From: Aegilops tauschii subsp. strangulata
Lineage: Eukaryota; Streptophyta; Magnoliopsida; Poales; Poaceae
Assembly (NCBI RefSeq): GCF_002575655.3
Contig: NC_053035.3
Location: 86,329,322 to 86,393,321 of the forward strand
Length of the DNA: 64,000 nucleotides
Direction: 5' to 3'
Made by a program: the position numbers and the translations under genes. Positions 1-9,493 of this stretch are shown in pieces. The notes under the pieces are model-generated. The model was not told where the DNA came from. It saw only the letters and a list, made by a program, of their open reading frames with translations, and did not search any database. Position 1 is the stretch's first letter. Every line of letters starts with the position of its first letter.

Positions 1-214
1 CTTCGCCATTCGCGCCATCTTCGTTGCCTACTGCCTACCTACTGGCCGCCTTCATTGGTTCCTTTCTGACTTGTTTTCCTTTAATTTCATCATATTTCCG
101 GGCAATGGAGATTTATGGGGTGAGTATGGGTGGGGGCTTCCAACACTATTAAATGTCAACTTTCAACTCGGTTTGTACAATCAGTTCTTAATAATCACTG
201 TGTTCGTTGCAGGT

Positions 215-1426
215 ATGGCTTGTCCTTTTTGCTGTATGCCGGGTGGCCCTTGTTCCTCTTTTGATTCTTTTGTTGATCGGTTCACTGTGGTTCTGGATTG
301 GCGTTGTTCGAGGCGTGTTGTAAGAATAACATTTTATATTTGTTCAATACTTGGTGTTAAAAATTGTGGTGGCACATACTTATTTCTTTTGGTGCTGCTG
401 ATGCTGTTTTGAATGGAAAGTATTCTAGGTCTTGTTTTTCTGATTATGATGATTGTTTTGATTCGTTTTGCAGTATGTTCCGTGCAGTGTTAGAGCTAAT
501 CTTGCTTGTTACGTTGAGGAGCATCGAGCTTTAGCCATAAGGAGGGGTGACAAAGATACTAATCTTGCTCTTCACTCTAGAATTGTATGGTGTTCTGTAT
601 AGCCATGGTCGGATGAGCAGTAAATTCCATGGTTCTTCTTGGGAACGATTGGTCACTGATTATGGTCTTCGTCATCATGATATAATGACCGTTAGGCTTG
701 AGCACTATGGAATGTTGATTGGTGTTGATTTTTATGGAGATATGTTGTCCCCTTTACCTTGTGTTGGCAAGGTTTATTTTTAAGGAAGTATTTTAGCTTG
801 TTTCATGTCACATGATTTGGTGTTCCCTTGAACCTGTGAAATTTGATTTTGTAGCACTTGAGAATCTGAGCGACTCTGAGAAGGAACTTGTTGGCACTTA
901 TTTTACACTCGTGGTGTCGATCTCAATTATCAGTAAATGTATTTCATGTCGCGACGACTCTTTGATGACAACTACATACTCTGTTGTCCTTTTGTTCACA
1001 GGATTAATTCCATGAATGTTAATGGTCATCATATGGTCAGATTTATTTTCTTTTATTTTTCTTAGTTTTATATTTATTTATTATTTCATTTTTTTATAGT
1101 TTTTAAATTTTGTTTATTTCTAATAGCTTGATGTTTTCGTCAGGTTATTCCTAGCATGGTTGTGAGGAGTTTGAAAGAGTTTGTGTCATTTCCTAGGTCT
1201 GCTGTTTAAACTCTTGAAGTTACTTTGGATTCTCACAATGATGATATATATATGAGCATTCCTTCTTCCTATTTCATTGGCTTGGGTGGTAGAATGGTGT
1301 TCAAGAAGCAAGTGTTCAATGATTTTCTTCAGGCATAAGTCTATTGAAGTAAACAACTTGGTGCTCATAATCTTCAAAGAGCGTGATGAGAGGCCTGTTG
1401 TTATCTTCAGTCTTCTGCCGCAGTGA
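215..1426 (+). pseudogene. B3-like DNA-binding protein relic, copy 1
   Basis: Exons can be traced at 215-319, 474-766, 855-932 and 1144-1426, with AG acceptors at 211, 472, 853 and 1142. Exon 1 opens with ATG at 215 (MACPFCCMPGG). Exon 2 encodes a stretch resembling the end of a plant B3 domain: VPCSVRANL, then SSWERLVTDYGL, then MTVRLEHYGMLIGVDFYG. Exon 4 looks like a second such domain (GGRMVFKKQVF, NNLVLIIFKERDE) ending at TGA 1424-1426. B3 domains are plant transcription-factor folds, so the ancestral protein was probably nuclear. Breaks: a frameshift near 590-600 in exon 2, another in exon 3, a TAA near 1207 and a frameshift near 1330. The donor after exon 2 reads GC instead of GT. A relative lies on the opposite strand at 4470-5559 with the same exon ends. 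The B3 assignment rests on pattern only; homology between the two copies is much firmer. Confidence 0.55.
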
Positions 1427-2640
1427 TGTTTTTTATAGGCTGTGAAGTAGACAAATGTTATTTAAAAATCTATGGTAGAATATAATGTTGTTTAGATATA
1501 TAAAACCATATGAACCTACCTGTTCATTGTTGTACTATGGATGTAGAAGAGGCAGTGCTGTGCATCTCTGTTTTAGATGTTTTTTGCGACAGATGCCAAT
1601 TTATGAGAGGAACTATTATACATAAATTAGAGGCACAGGCGTGTCTTTGTCTTCTCTATGTTTCCTCTGACATGGACAGTCCGAGATGCACAGGCGTGTA
1701 GGTAATGGAGGCACGGTTATACATAAATTAGAAGCATCGGTGTGCTTGTTTGTTTGAAATGTTTTCGTTTGGTACGTAGAGACTCAAAATCAGGGTCATG
1801 AAGATACTAGAGGCACGTTTATTCATAAATTCGAGGCACAGTCATGCTTTTGTGTTTGAAAATGTATATGCTGAGTATTTTGTTTAGTGTTGCTGCTTAT
1901 CTCTTACTTCTGTGTTTTGAATGTTTTTTCTGTCAACATCTCTATCGAGAGAGGCACTGTTGTGATGCTAGAGGAGGCACACTGCTATACTATAAAGATT
2001 CATGCTCGTGTGTTTGTCGTCCCAATGTTTGTGCGCCGACAGGTTTAGTCGAAGAGGCAGGGTTCGTCAACCTAGTGGATGCACGGTGCTATATTACCAA
2101 GAGCCACGGTTGTGCCTATGTGTTTCCATTATTTCAGTTGACACATTTATTGAGAGAGGCATGGCCCTGAACCTAGTCGAGGCCTGGTGGTAGATGCAGC
2201 AGAGTAGCAGTCGTGGATGCAGTATAGTCACGGTGGTAGTTTTAGTAGAGTCACGGTTTTTGACGCAGCAAAGTCACCGTGGTAGACGCAGAAGAGTCAC
2301 GGTCGTGCTTCTGTGTTGTAGTTGAGGCGCGCTCCTATATTTAGACAGTGTTTGATGTCAAATGGTGTCTGTGTGATTTATTTTATTTTCAATGCGCTAA
2401 GACTCTGAAAATGCTTTCAATGTTTTCTGCAATGGAATATCAAATTGGTGTAAGTGCTCATACTGTTTCCAAAAAGCTGGACATGGATATATTGAAGTTC
2501 CTCAGAAATATTTCTGAAAGTGCTCATGCCAATCTTGAATAAGCATTTTACAAAAAGTTAACAATGATAGAATCACATATTGTTACATAGCACCGCGTTT
2601 TGTATAATAAGTATGATAAGTATAATATAATAACATGCGG
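1427..2640. repeat. Non-coding stretch with degenerate GAGGCACG-type palindromic repeats
   Basis: No coding sequence is convincing here. From about 1540 to 2340 a short motif recurs many times in mutated form, built on AGAGGCACGG and its partner CGTGCCT. Examples lie at 1632, 1708, 1812, 1836, 1950, 1972, 2155 and 2245-2310. Several copies are preceded by a variant of ATACATAAATTAGA. The late copies (2190-2310) become a run of GCAGCAGAGTCACGGT-like units. One more copy, AGTCACGGTCGTGCCT, occurs at about 4023-4038. It looks like a decayed palindromic minisatellite in the downstream region of the B3-like gene. Confidence 0.5.
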
Positions 2641-2850
2641 CATCTTTGACCTAGTATAATCATAGTTACAACATATGTTCGCTCAATAGAAGTTAACTTA
2701 TTAATTGCATTTAGACATCCAAAGGTACGGTGCATTTGTACATCAGCACACCACTATGTTCAACGTCAATAATTAATATAGTACACGCTGCATCTCTGAG
2801 CAATAACAATCATAGTTACAACATATGTTCATTCAATCTAAATTAACATA
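2641..2850. repeat. 150-bp tandem duplication downstream of the exonuclease relic
   Basis: The string AATCATAGTTACAACATATG occurs at 2659 and again at 2809, exactly 150 bp apart, with similar sequence on either side (a GCxGCATCT start and a GxTTAAC end). The second copy abuts the stop codon of the exonuclease-like pseudogene read from the other strand, so the duplicated unit covers that gene's 3' untranslated part. Confidence 0.6.
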
Positions 2851-3622
2851 CTACTGGATACTACTAGTTGAATGTACACATCCAATTTCTAGCAATTCAT
2901 CACCCGTTGTTTCCCTTCTGGCACTTCCAGCCGCTCGAAGATCCTCGTCTTTGTTCTTACGAGGGCGGAGGCGTTCCCTCAATGATGGTTGGAGAAGGTG
3001 ACGTAGCCTATCCTTGATGATTAGGATCCTACGATACAACTTGTAGCTAACATACCCGTCTTTTGCTGCGTACTCAAGGTGTAGCGGGAAAAGCGGCTTC
3101 CACTCCGAGTACTGGTTTCTCCTTTGGGAATGGTTTCTTCATGTTCTTGTAGGAGGGGTCGATGATGGGCGCTGCAAGGTCATCCATGGAGTCCCTTTCT
3201 CCACCACCCTTGATACAGAACTGCCTCTACATGTCGACGTGGTGCTCGTCTGGAATTCTGATCCATACACGAGCAAGCATGATCTTGTCGCTCCTGGTGT
3301 CGACGCTGGCGAAAGTTATCGCTTTGCGTTGCAGGAATTCAATCAACACCTGGGAGCGCTCGGACCTGCAGTAGCGGTACACGAGGACATGCTCGTGCAT
3401 TGCAAGTTGCATGACGGCGACCCCTCGGTGTCTATAACTACTCTTACATGTGTACTCGAGGTCGAGGCCGACGAACTTGTTCTTTTCCTCCTTTAGCCAT
3501 TCCTCATCCATTTTAATGATTCGCTCCACAGTGTTTGGGTCGTTGGTGTACACCACCTCCAGCACGGTTGTGCCATGGGTAGTGACGTGTTTGGTGTCTA
3601 TTGTTAGTTTCTCATCGTCCAT
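2851..3622 (-). pseudogene. 3'-5' exonuclease-like (WRN exonuclease / DEDDy family) pseudogene
   Basis: The likely start is MDDEKLTIDTKHV at 3622; an upstream in-frame ATG at 3745 adds a non-conserved leader. The protein carries the Exo I motif KFVGLDLEY (acidic pair D and E), an Exo II-like segment ITFASVDTRSDKIML, and the Exo III motif YAAKDGYVSY (Y-x3-D) of DEDDy nucleases. Such proteins remove nucleotides from 3' ends, and small stand-alone members are numerous in grass genomes. Two lesions break it: a TAG after VDM near 3226, and a frameshift near 3100-3115 just before the EWKPLFPLHLEY segment. The tail is basic (RERLRPRKNKDED) and ends at 2851. All three motif regions survive, so the loss looks fairly recent. 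It lies between two B3-like relics that point toward it. Confidence 0.8.
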
Positions 3623-4469
3623 GGCTGCAGGGAGGCGGTGGTGATTTGTGGCGGCCAACGAGGAACGGCCGAGGAAGAAGAGGGATATGGATTCGATAAA
3701 ATGAATGGGATCGCTACTTCGTCGTGCAAAAAAGGTAACCAACAAAGAGCTGTTGCGACGTCATCCGACGGTTCCAGGAGTCACGGGAAACAGGCATCTG
3801 TTAGATCATTTTTTTAGGTTTTCGAGTAATATATATTTTACTGTAAGTACATCACTCACTCGGCGTGCCGGTTTGTGCGTGGTCTTAGTATCTCACGTTC
3901 CACTTATTTTGTTGAATGAAATGTTTTATTCATCACGTGTTGCCTGCGTATTCCAGCTGTTTAGGATGATGCGCTTTCTTGACCTGTGAAGGTAGTCGAG
4001 TCATGGTGGAACACACAGCAGAGTCACGGTCGTGCCTTTGTGGTCGAAACGTTTTTTCCGGTTGACTATATCCCTTATTGAATGAGACACTGTTGTTATG
4101 TTATTTGGTGCATGCTTGTATATTTAAAAATAGTCGCTGAAGAAAACATAATACACATTTGTAACATGGAGTTCTGTTTGGTGATTAATTAAGACTTCTT
4201 TGAATAGATAGTTTGAAGAACTTTAATAACACACTCTGTTATAGTTTTTGATGCAAAAATTGTTTCTCCATTTGTTTTATTTTTGACTCACAATTGAAGA
4301 AAAAATGTTTTCTTTGTCTTTTGAATTTTGGAATTCTAAAAATTCGAAAACGATCATTTTCAAAATATCATTCCCATACTTCAAACAGCAGTTGGTCCAT
4401 AACAGCTACATTAGTACCATTTTAATAACCAAATAATAGCATCCTGCCATTTGCGCTGGAGAGTCATTG
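3623..4469. other. Intergenic stretch, AT-rich, no gene seen
   Basis: This spacer upstream of the exonuclease relic contains one clear copy of the AGTCACGGTCGTGCCT palindromic motif near 4023-4038 and otherwise AT-rich sequence with poly-T and poly-A runs (4240-4340). No supported coding sequence, RNA gene or terminal repeat was found. Confidence 0.5.
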
Positions 4470-5559
4470 TCACGAAACGACCACTAAACATCCTAGAAGA
4501 GGCAACGTTGCTTCCATTTTAAGTACTGGTACAAACAGAATCCACGGAACACGCTGAATGATAATGGACACAGAACAATCATTGTGCTCTTTGAATGTGA
4601 TTAGGACAACGTTCTCTTCAACAAAGGATGCAACTGACAGAAACTCTCCCAAAGAAGACTTTCAATTACCATCCTGCCGTCTTTTTTGCATACGGAGTAT
4701 GATGGAGTGATGACATGAGTAGGTTCATCAGCAGCTTCAAGGGTCACCCTGGCATTGGTTGGCACATCCACCCATCTCTTCAGGGTCGAGACAACACTCT
4801 TTGGAATTTTATAAAAGAAATAGAAATAAAAAGAGAAATGAAAATGGTTGATTTGTCATTTGTACATTCAAAAGAAATACTAAATATGCTGAGTGCGCCA
4901 TCAATAAAAAAATTCATATTGAAACTAATATATTTCTCATCATGTTTAAGTTCATAATTAAGAAATAAAAAATAAATAAGAGAGCTACCAAAGTTTTGTT
5001 GGTTTTGGATTAATAAATTATTTCTTTATAATTTTATATATAAGCAAGATTAACTCAATATCATAGAAGAGTAAATGTAGACATACGAAGCAAAGTATGT
5101 TGGGTGTTTTAACAAGGACAGAGGTAACCAACCGTGACGTTGTCTTTGGTGTTAGTGGCAGTCAACACGTGGACAAATGGACGACAATGGATGGAAGTAT
5201 CTCAAAAAAGGCGTTGTAGAAAGAAGCGTGTCTGGTCGTAGGTAAGCTCAATATCCTGAGAGTAGACACAATATTGAACGTGCTCAAAATCGTCAGAAGA
5301 AAGAGTGTCGAGAGCTAGGAAAATACCAAGTATACAAGGTTAGAACAAGATATATATGCAACACAGGGTAAACAATATATAACATCAGGCATGTATATAA
5401 AAAGGCAGCGAAAAAAATTATTTTGGAAGATTAAATACCTACCAACATGAGGTAATGGAAGAAGCCTTTTCTCACCGCGATATGTTTCTATCGCCAGATT
5501 CAGTCCCTCGTCAGGTAGCACAAATTCTATACGGTCTTTAGCCGCAGATTATAATCATT
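4470..5559 (-). pseudogene. B3-like DNA-binding protein relic, copy 2 (5' end lost)
   Basis: Read on the - strand, the exon at 5559-5443 encodes NDYNLRLK then, after a one-base frameshift, RIEFVLPDEGLNLAI and LLPLPHV, followed by a GTAGGT donor. It aligns with DYGLRHHDIMTVRL...LSPLPCV of copy 1. The next exon starts at 5314 after TTTTCCTAG and encodes LALDTLSSDDFEHVQYCVYS, matching ALENLSDSEKELVGTYF in copy 1. The last part (about 4800-4470) has KRWVDVPTNARVTLEAADE, KKDGRMVIESLLWE and, in a shifted frame, ENVVLITFKEHNDC, matching copy 1 exon 4. The 5' exons are missing, because the exon is fused at about 5560 to a retroelement gag. Function is as for copy 1; it is not expressible as a full protein. 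Confidence 0.6.
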
Positions 5560-6420
5560 GGCAATGGAGCCGGAAGGCTGGATGGAGTCAGCGATCCTGG
5601 TAGCAGCCGCCAGGTTCTGCAATGGGGTGTTGAGCACTCGGTAGTTCCGAGACTGATCACTCGGGAACAACCGCTGCCTGTTTCGACTTGAGCTCTGTGG
5701 TTGAGGGGTGCGATCGTCTAATTCCTTCTGAAGCCGCTCGAGGCACTCGCGCTCGGCCAGAATAGCCAGACGCGCAGACTCCATGGCCAGGGCCACAGGA
5801 GTCATCCCGGTGATGGGGGTGCGCAGAGCTTGCTCATTCTTCTGCCGGAAATCCTCCCGTTGCTCCCGTGTGAGAGCTTGGGGCACGTACGGTTCGTGAT
5901 CGGCGGAGCGGTCATCCTCGTGGTTGTCGCCGCCGCGTCCGCGTGATGTACCAATGTGGTCGTCGCAGGCGCACACATAGCCTAGGGGTCCGTGCTGCTC
6001 CGAGCCGGCCATAAGGAGCTCGGAAGTGGAATCGGTACTCTTGCACTCTGACCCGTCCGTGGAGTCCTCATGGAGACCATAAAAAAGATCAAGGGCGGGC
6101 TCGTCCGGCTCGAGCGTCGCCACCTGCTCAGTCGGGGCCTGGAGGACCACAACATTCTTGATCCAACGCTGGAGCCGTGAGCGCCCGGGGCGCTTGCGAC
6201 GGCAACCAGCGGGGAGGAGGGGAGCCACTCAGTACGGGGCCGATGGCCGGCGGAGGAGAACCCCGTATGAAGATGCACGGAAGTGTGCCTCGCCACAGGT
6301 GGGCAGCGACTCTGCATCCAGCGGGGCTTCCTGGAGCCATGCAAAATCATCGGCGATGAAGCTGAGAGCCCCGAATCGGATCTCACCACTGAGGATCATG
6401 GTGATGATGTAGAATTCCAC
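5560..6420 (-). pseudogene. Tat-like Gypsy gag N-terminal fragment (element G)
   Basis: The - strand reads IRFGALSFIADDFAWLQEAP from about 6390, which matches the gag start of the complete Tat element in this window (IRLGALMFVADDSAWLQEAP at 17220). Further matches are GRSRLQRWIKNVV, TREQREDFRQKNEQALRTPI and LAILAERECLERLQKELDDR. A frameshift lies near 6230. The fragment stops at about 5560, where it joins a B3-like exon in the same reading frame. The capsid domain, protease and pol are absent, so a large deletion removed them and the second LTR. The upstream primer site and LTR are at 6449-7027. It cannot make a particle. Confidence 0.8.
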
Positions 6421-6448
6421 CAGAGCCGGATAATCGCTAGACGCGCAG

Positions 6449-6466
6449 CCCCACAGTGAGTGTCAA
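6449..6466 (-). other. Primer-binding site of element G (decayed)
   Basis: On the - strand this reads TTGACACTCACTGTGGGG, aligning with TTGGCGCCCACCGTGGGG next to the 5' LTR of the complete Tat element. Several C-to-T-type changes have accumulated. Confidence 0.65.
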
Positions 6467-6467
6467 C

Positions 6468-7027
6468 TGTCGAGGCAACGAACCTAACACTGAGTACTAG
6501 GGGCACGAATAAGGGGTGGAGCCTAGCTGCATCGCAAGTGTATCTCTAGGATTTTACGAGTTCGGGCCCCTCTCGGAGAGGTAACAACCCCACGTCTCGT
6601 CCTCGGAGGCTTATGTTTTCTCTGGGGTGTATGATTACAACGGATGCTGAACCCTTGCCATGGAGCAGGAGGGAGGCTTATATAGAGTGCGCCTCGGCCT
6701 CATTACTGCGACATTACAAGGGGGGGGGGGGGGGGGGTATAACTACGGTAATTACTGGTAACGGTAGCCATACCTACAATTGAAACCCGACATCAGGCTA
6801 CTCGACAGTTGCAGCTTCCATGTCATCTCTATGTCTCCTCTGCCTGAGTGCGGTAGGCTGGGCCGAGTGGAGGGAGGACGTCTGAGTGTTGTCGGTTTAT
6901 CTGAGTGGATTTCTGATGGTGTGCATCCGAATGCGCCTGTGGTCCAGGGACCTTCCAATGATGGTGTAGGACCCTAGGTGGGCCTTAGATGTCAGGTCCT
7001 TGACCCTACCAGTAGCAGGTGTTGACA
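6468..7027 (-). mobile_element. 5' LTR of truncated Tat-like Gypsy element G
   Basis: About 560 bp bounded by TGTCGAGG on the left and GTTGACA on the right, giving TGTCAAC...CGACA on the - strand. On that strand GCGCACTCTATATAAGCC (TATA box at 6678-6684 on +) is almost the same as GCGCACTCTATATAAGCC in the LTR of the intact element at 16891. The GAACTCGTAAAA-like and CTCCGAG-like segments also match. The LTR is much diverged from the complete copy and contains an 18-base G run at 6720-6737. No matching second LTR is present, so no TSD can be read. Confidence 0.8.
6720..6737. repeat. Poly-G run, 18 bases
   Basis: Eighteen consecutive G on the + strand inside the element G LTR. The related LTRs at 16542 and 33252 lack such a run, so it is a private expansion or a sequencing or assembly artefact. 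Confidence 0.9.
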
Positions 7028-7791
7028 TGGATTTTGACCAAGATAAAGTAAAATGCATAAACCACATAAAATATAAATGCAAAATGACAAAAATCCATTT
7101 TATGACAAAAAAGAAGCAATTTAAAATAAAAAAATTACAACCGCTCAGAACGACGGCGGTTAGAAATAATAATATGATATATTGACTGTATTGTAAACAT
7201 TGAAAAGGCCGATAAACATAAAATATGACGGAAAGAAATAATACTCACAAGTCTTTGTCCTAAGAAAATCATAAAGGACAAATCGCTTGCATAAAACCCT
7301 GGCATCACAGACGGCGCCGACATGGCGAAATATAACACGTACGAGCGCGGCGCCACTAAAATATTATTGTGTTAACTAGGTGTTTAAAAAATATAAGTGA
7401 AGCCAATAATAATATTGATTCATGGAACTTCAAAAAAACTTGATTCATTGGGTAAAAAGCGCACATGTACATACACGTATAGGATGTATGTACGTGACAT
7501 GGCCTATATAATCAGATACGTAATGGAATTTTTCCTTTTCCTCTTGGTCCATGCATAGACATGCATGTACGTACATGTATTAAGGCTCCCTAACTAAATC
7601 AAGAGGTCATAAGTACGCGAAAAAGAAAGAAAAAACTATGCCTGCATGTAGTTAGAGCTTAATCAAATAATTAGGCTCAATGCGCCCAGAACCTACACGT
7701 TGTAAAAAACTTGGCCTAATTAAGCCCATATTGGCTGATGGGACCTTGCCGGTTAATTAGCAATAAAGAAATAAGAGAAAGGAATGCAACG
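7028..7791. other. AT-rich intergenic sequence, upstream region of a putative transcription unit
   Basis: No gene, LTR or RNA was recognised. There are short palindromic strings such as TGCATGTACGTACATG (7561-7576). It ends at the ACGT-rich promoter at 7792. Confidence 0.4.
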
Positions 7792-7880
7792 GCCCACGTT
7801 CCCACGATCCCACGTACACAGAACGTGGGCAGGCGAGCGTGGCAGCGATCCAAAAATCAGCGCTAGCTCTCCCTATAAAT
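7792..7880 (+). promoter_or_regulatory. Core promoter with ACGT (G-box-like) inverted pair and TATA box
   Basis: A perfect 10-bp inverted repeat GCCCACGTTC (7792-7801) and GAACGTGGGC (7821-7830) frames a third ACGT core, CCCACGTACA (7810-7819). About 45 bp later TATAAAT stands at 7874-7880 in CCCTATAAATACC, which fits the plant TATA consensus. A CA-rich start region (CATACACACACACAAGG) follows at about 7902-7920. ACGT cores of this kind are bound by plant bZIP and bHLH factors. Light or abscisic-acid control is possible but not shown. Confidence 0.6.
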
Positions 7881-7977
7881 ACCTCCTCGCTCAGCCAAAA
7901 ATCATACACACACACAAGGATAGAAGGAGGCAGGCGTGCAGGAGGTTTGAAAGGTGAGATTCATCGCTCTCCCCTAG

Positions 7978-8261
7978 TCCCTGATTTGGCCATTGCGGTA
8001 CAGGTCAGGGAGCTTTATTCTTCCTCCTTTCCTAAAACTCCAGCCCTTGATTCGGCCATCGCAGTACAAATCAAGTGGCATGTTTCATCTTTCCAAAATT
8101 CTTGCCCTTAGTGTGGACATTGTGGTACAGACTAAGATGCATGTTTAATCTATCTCAAAAAAATTGTCTTTGGTTTGACTATTTTGGTACTGACTAAAGA
8201 GTGTGTTGCATCCATCTCAATTTTTTGTCCTTGGTTCGGCCATCGCGGTACAAATCAAGGA
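7978..8261 (+). ncRNA. Array of five tandem hairpins with covarying stems
   Basis: Five units repeat at 7978, 8044, 8105, 8167 and 8228, about 61-66 bp apart. Each has a stem around a similar loop with GGCCATxGC or its variants. Stem arms are TCCCTGA/TCAGGGA, CTTGATT/AATCAAG, CTTAGT/ACTAAG, TCTTTGGT/ACTAAAGA and TCCTTGGTT/AAATCAAGGA. Arm sequences differ between units, but both sides change together or keep G-U pairs, so the pairing is kept while the sequence drifts. The loop and inner G-C pair are similar in all units. The array begins about 100 bp after a TATA box, so it would lie in the 5' part of a transcript. I do not recognise a known microRNA or other family. Confidence 0.55.
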
Positions 8262-9493
8262 AGTGTCTTAGGTACGAAAACCTCATAAAAAATGGTCTTG
8301 CTTTGATCATCATCAACAAAATTGATATGACTAAGTTGGAGCCAAATTACAAATGAATTGATGATACAATTCTTGTTCGGTTACTCTACGAACATTATAT
8401 GTCACGCTAGTTGTAATATAGACAAGAATATACGAAAATTTTCCTTCACTTGGTTACGCCGCACGTGGGTGTTATTTTAATGCTACATTGTGTTGGTAGT
8501 AATACAAGCAAGGTGAAAGTTAATTAAAAATGCGTTCATGCTACACACGCAAAGACCAAAACATGCAATATAAATAATGCATCATAAAAAAAGCAGTGTT
8601 ACTTGATTACGCTACATGCGGACACAATATTCGTGTTACATGGTGTTAGTAGTAATACAAGTGAGATGAATCTAAATAAAACACTCATGCCACATATCTT
8701 GGCAGAAATCATATAAAAGGTGTTACAAACATGCTCCAATGCTATAAGAGCCTAAACTACTAGCACCATCACAAATGGATATCACAAACTCACTTTACTT
8801 GGGTTAGACTACACACAAGCACCGACTAAAATGACGCGGCGTGGAGTTTTAATACCAAGTAAGGTGCAAATATAAACAAAAAATATACGTGTCATATAAC
8901 ACATGCAATATTAAAATTGTTCCATAATGCTACGCGATGTTACTAGTAATACAAGTAAAACAAAATTTAATAAAAATATGTTTACTTCACATCCACATAT
9001 GGATACAAAATTCATGCAAAATACATGATAAGCCATGTTCCATGTAGCCCACATAGGCTTTAAACAAATAAAAAATATCATAAGCAAATTCCACTCCGGT
9101 CAGGCTTGATACTATCCGGACTCAGAGTCAACAAAATATGGCACATATCATATGCACCATAAAAAGCATCAATATTGTGTCAGAAAGCTTCAGTCCATTA
9201 CGCTACACACAGGCACCACATCAGTGTCGCGCGATGATAGTAGTAATGTGATGATGCAAAACTTATTAAAATTGGCATGTCACATATATCCATGCCACTA
9301 AAACCAAAGATGTCATATAAAATTCCCAAAGGAAAATATATACATATCCTATATGCCAAACGTAGGATAAAACTATGCCTAGCCAAAATCAACCTGCATT
9401 CTGCATATAAGTGAGGTTGAACACACACAAATGGTTGCATGCTAGGAAATATATTCCCAAACATCACACACAAAATCATAGAGGAGTACTTGC
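8262..9493. repeat. Intron-like AT-rich stretch with a degenerate long repeat
   Basis: A repeat of irregular spacing recurs, marked by variants of AGTAGTAATACAAGT at about 8496, 8650, 8855, 8945 and 9240. These are preceded by ACGCTACA-like strings (8456, 8616, 8933, 9199) and followed by CATGxxACATA-like strings. Units are separated by roughly 90 to 300 bp and are strongly diverged. No coding sequence was seen. If the flanking promoter and small ORF belong together, this would be an intron or non-coding transcript body. Confidence 0.4.

Noticed and set aside
71..412. 113-codon frame at the start of the window
   Set aside because: It runs through two likely introns. Only 215-319 fits the exon pattern shared with the second B3-like copy.
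5315..5521. 68-codon frame read as a separate small protein
   Set aside because: Its first part is the B3-like exon. The rest is intron after the GTAGGT donor.
7839..8111. 90-codon frame over the promoter and first hairpins
   Set aside because: It starts upstream of the TATA box and crosses the hairpin array. It looks like a chance frame.
7978..8261. Grass miR2118 or miR2275 precursor cluster
   Set aside because: The hairpin stems are short (about 8-11 bp) and I see no match to the mature sequences that I remember, so no microRNA name is given.
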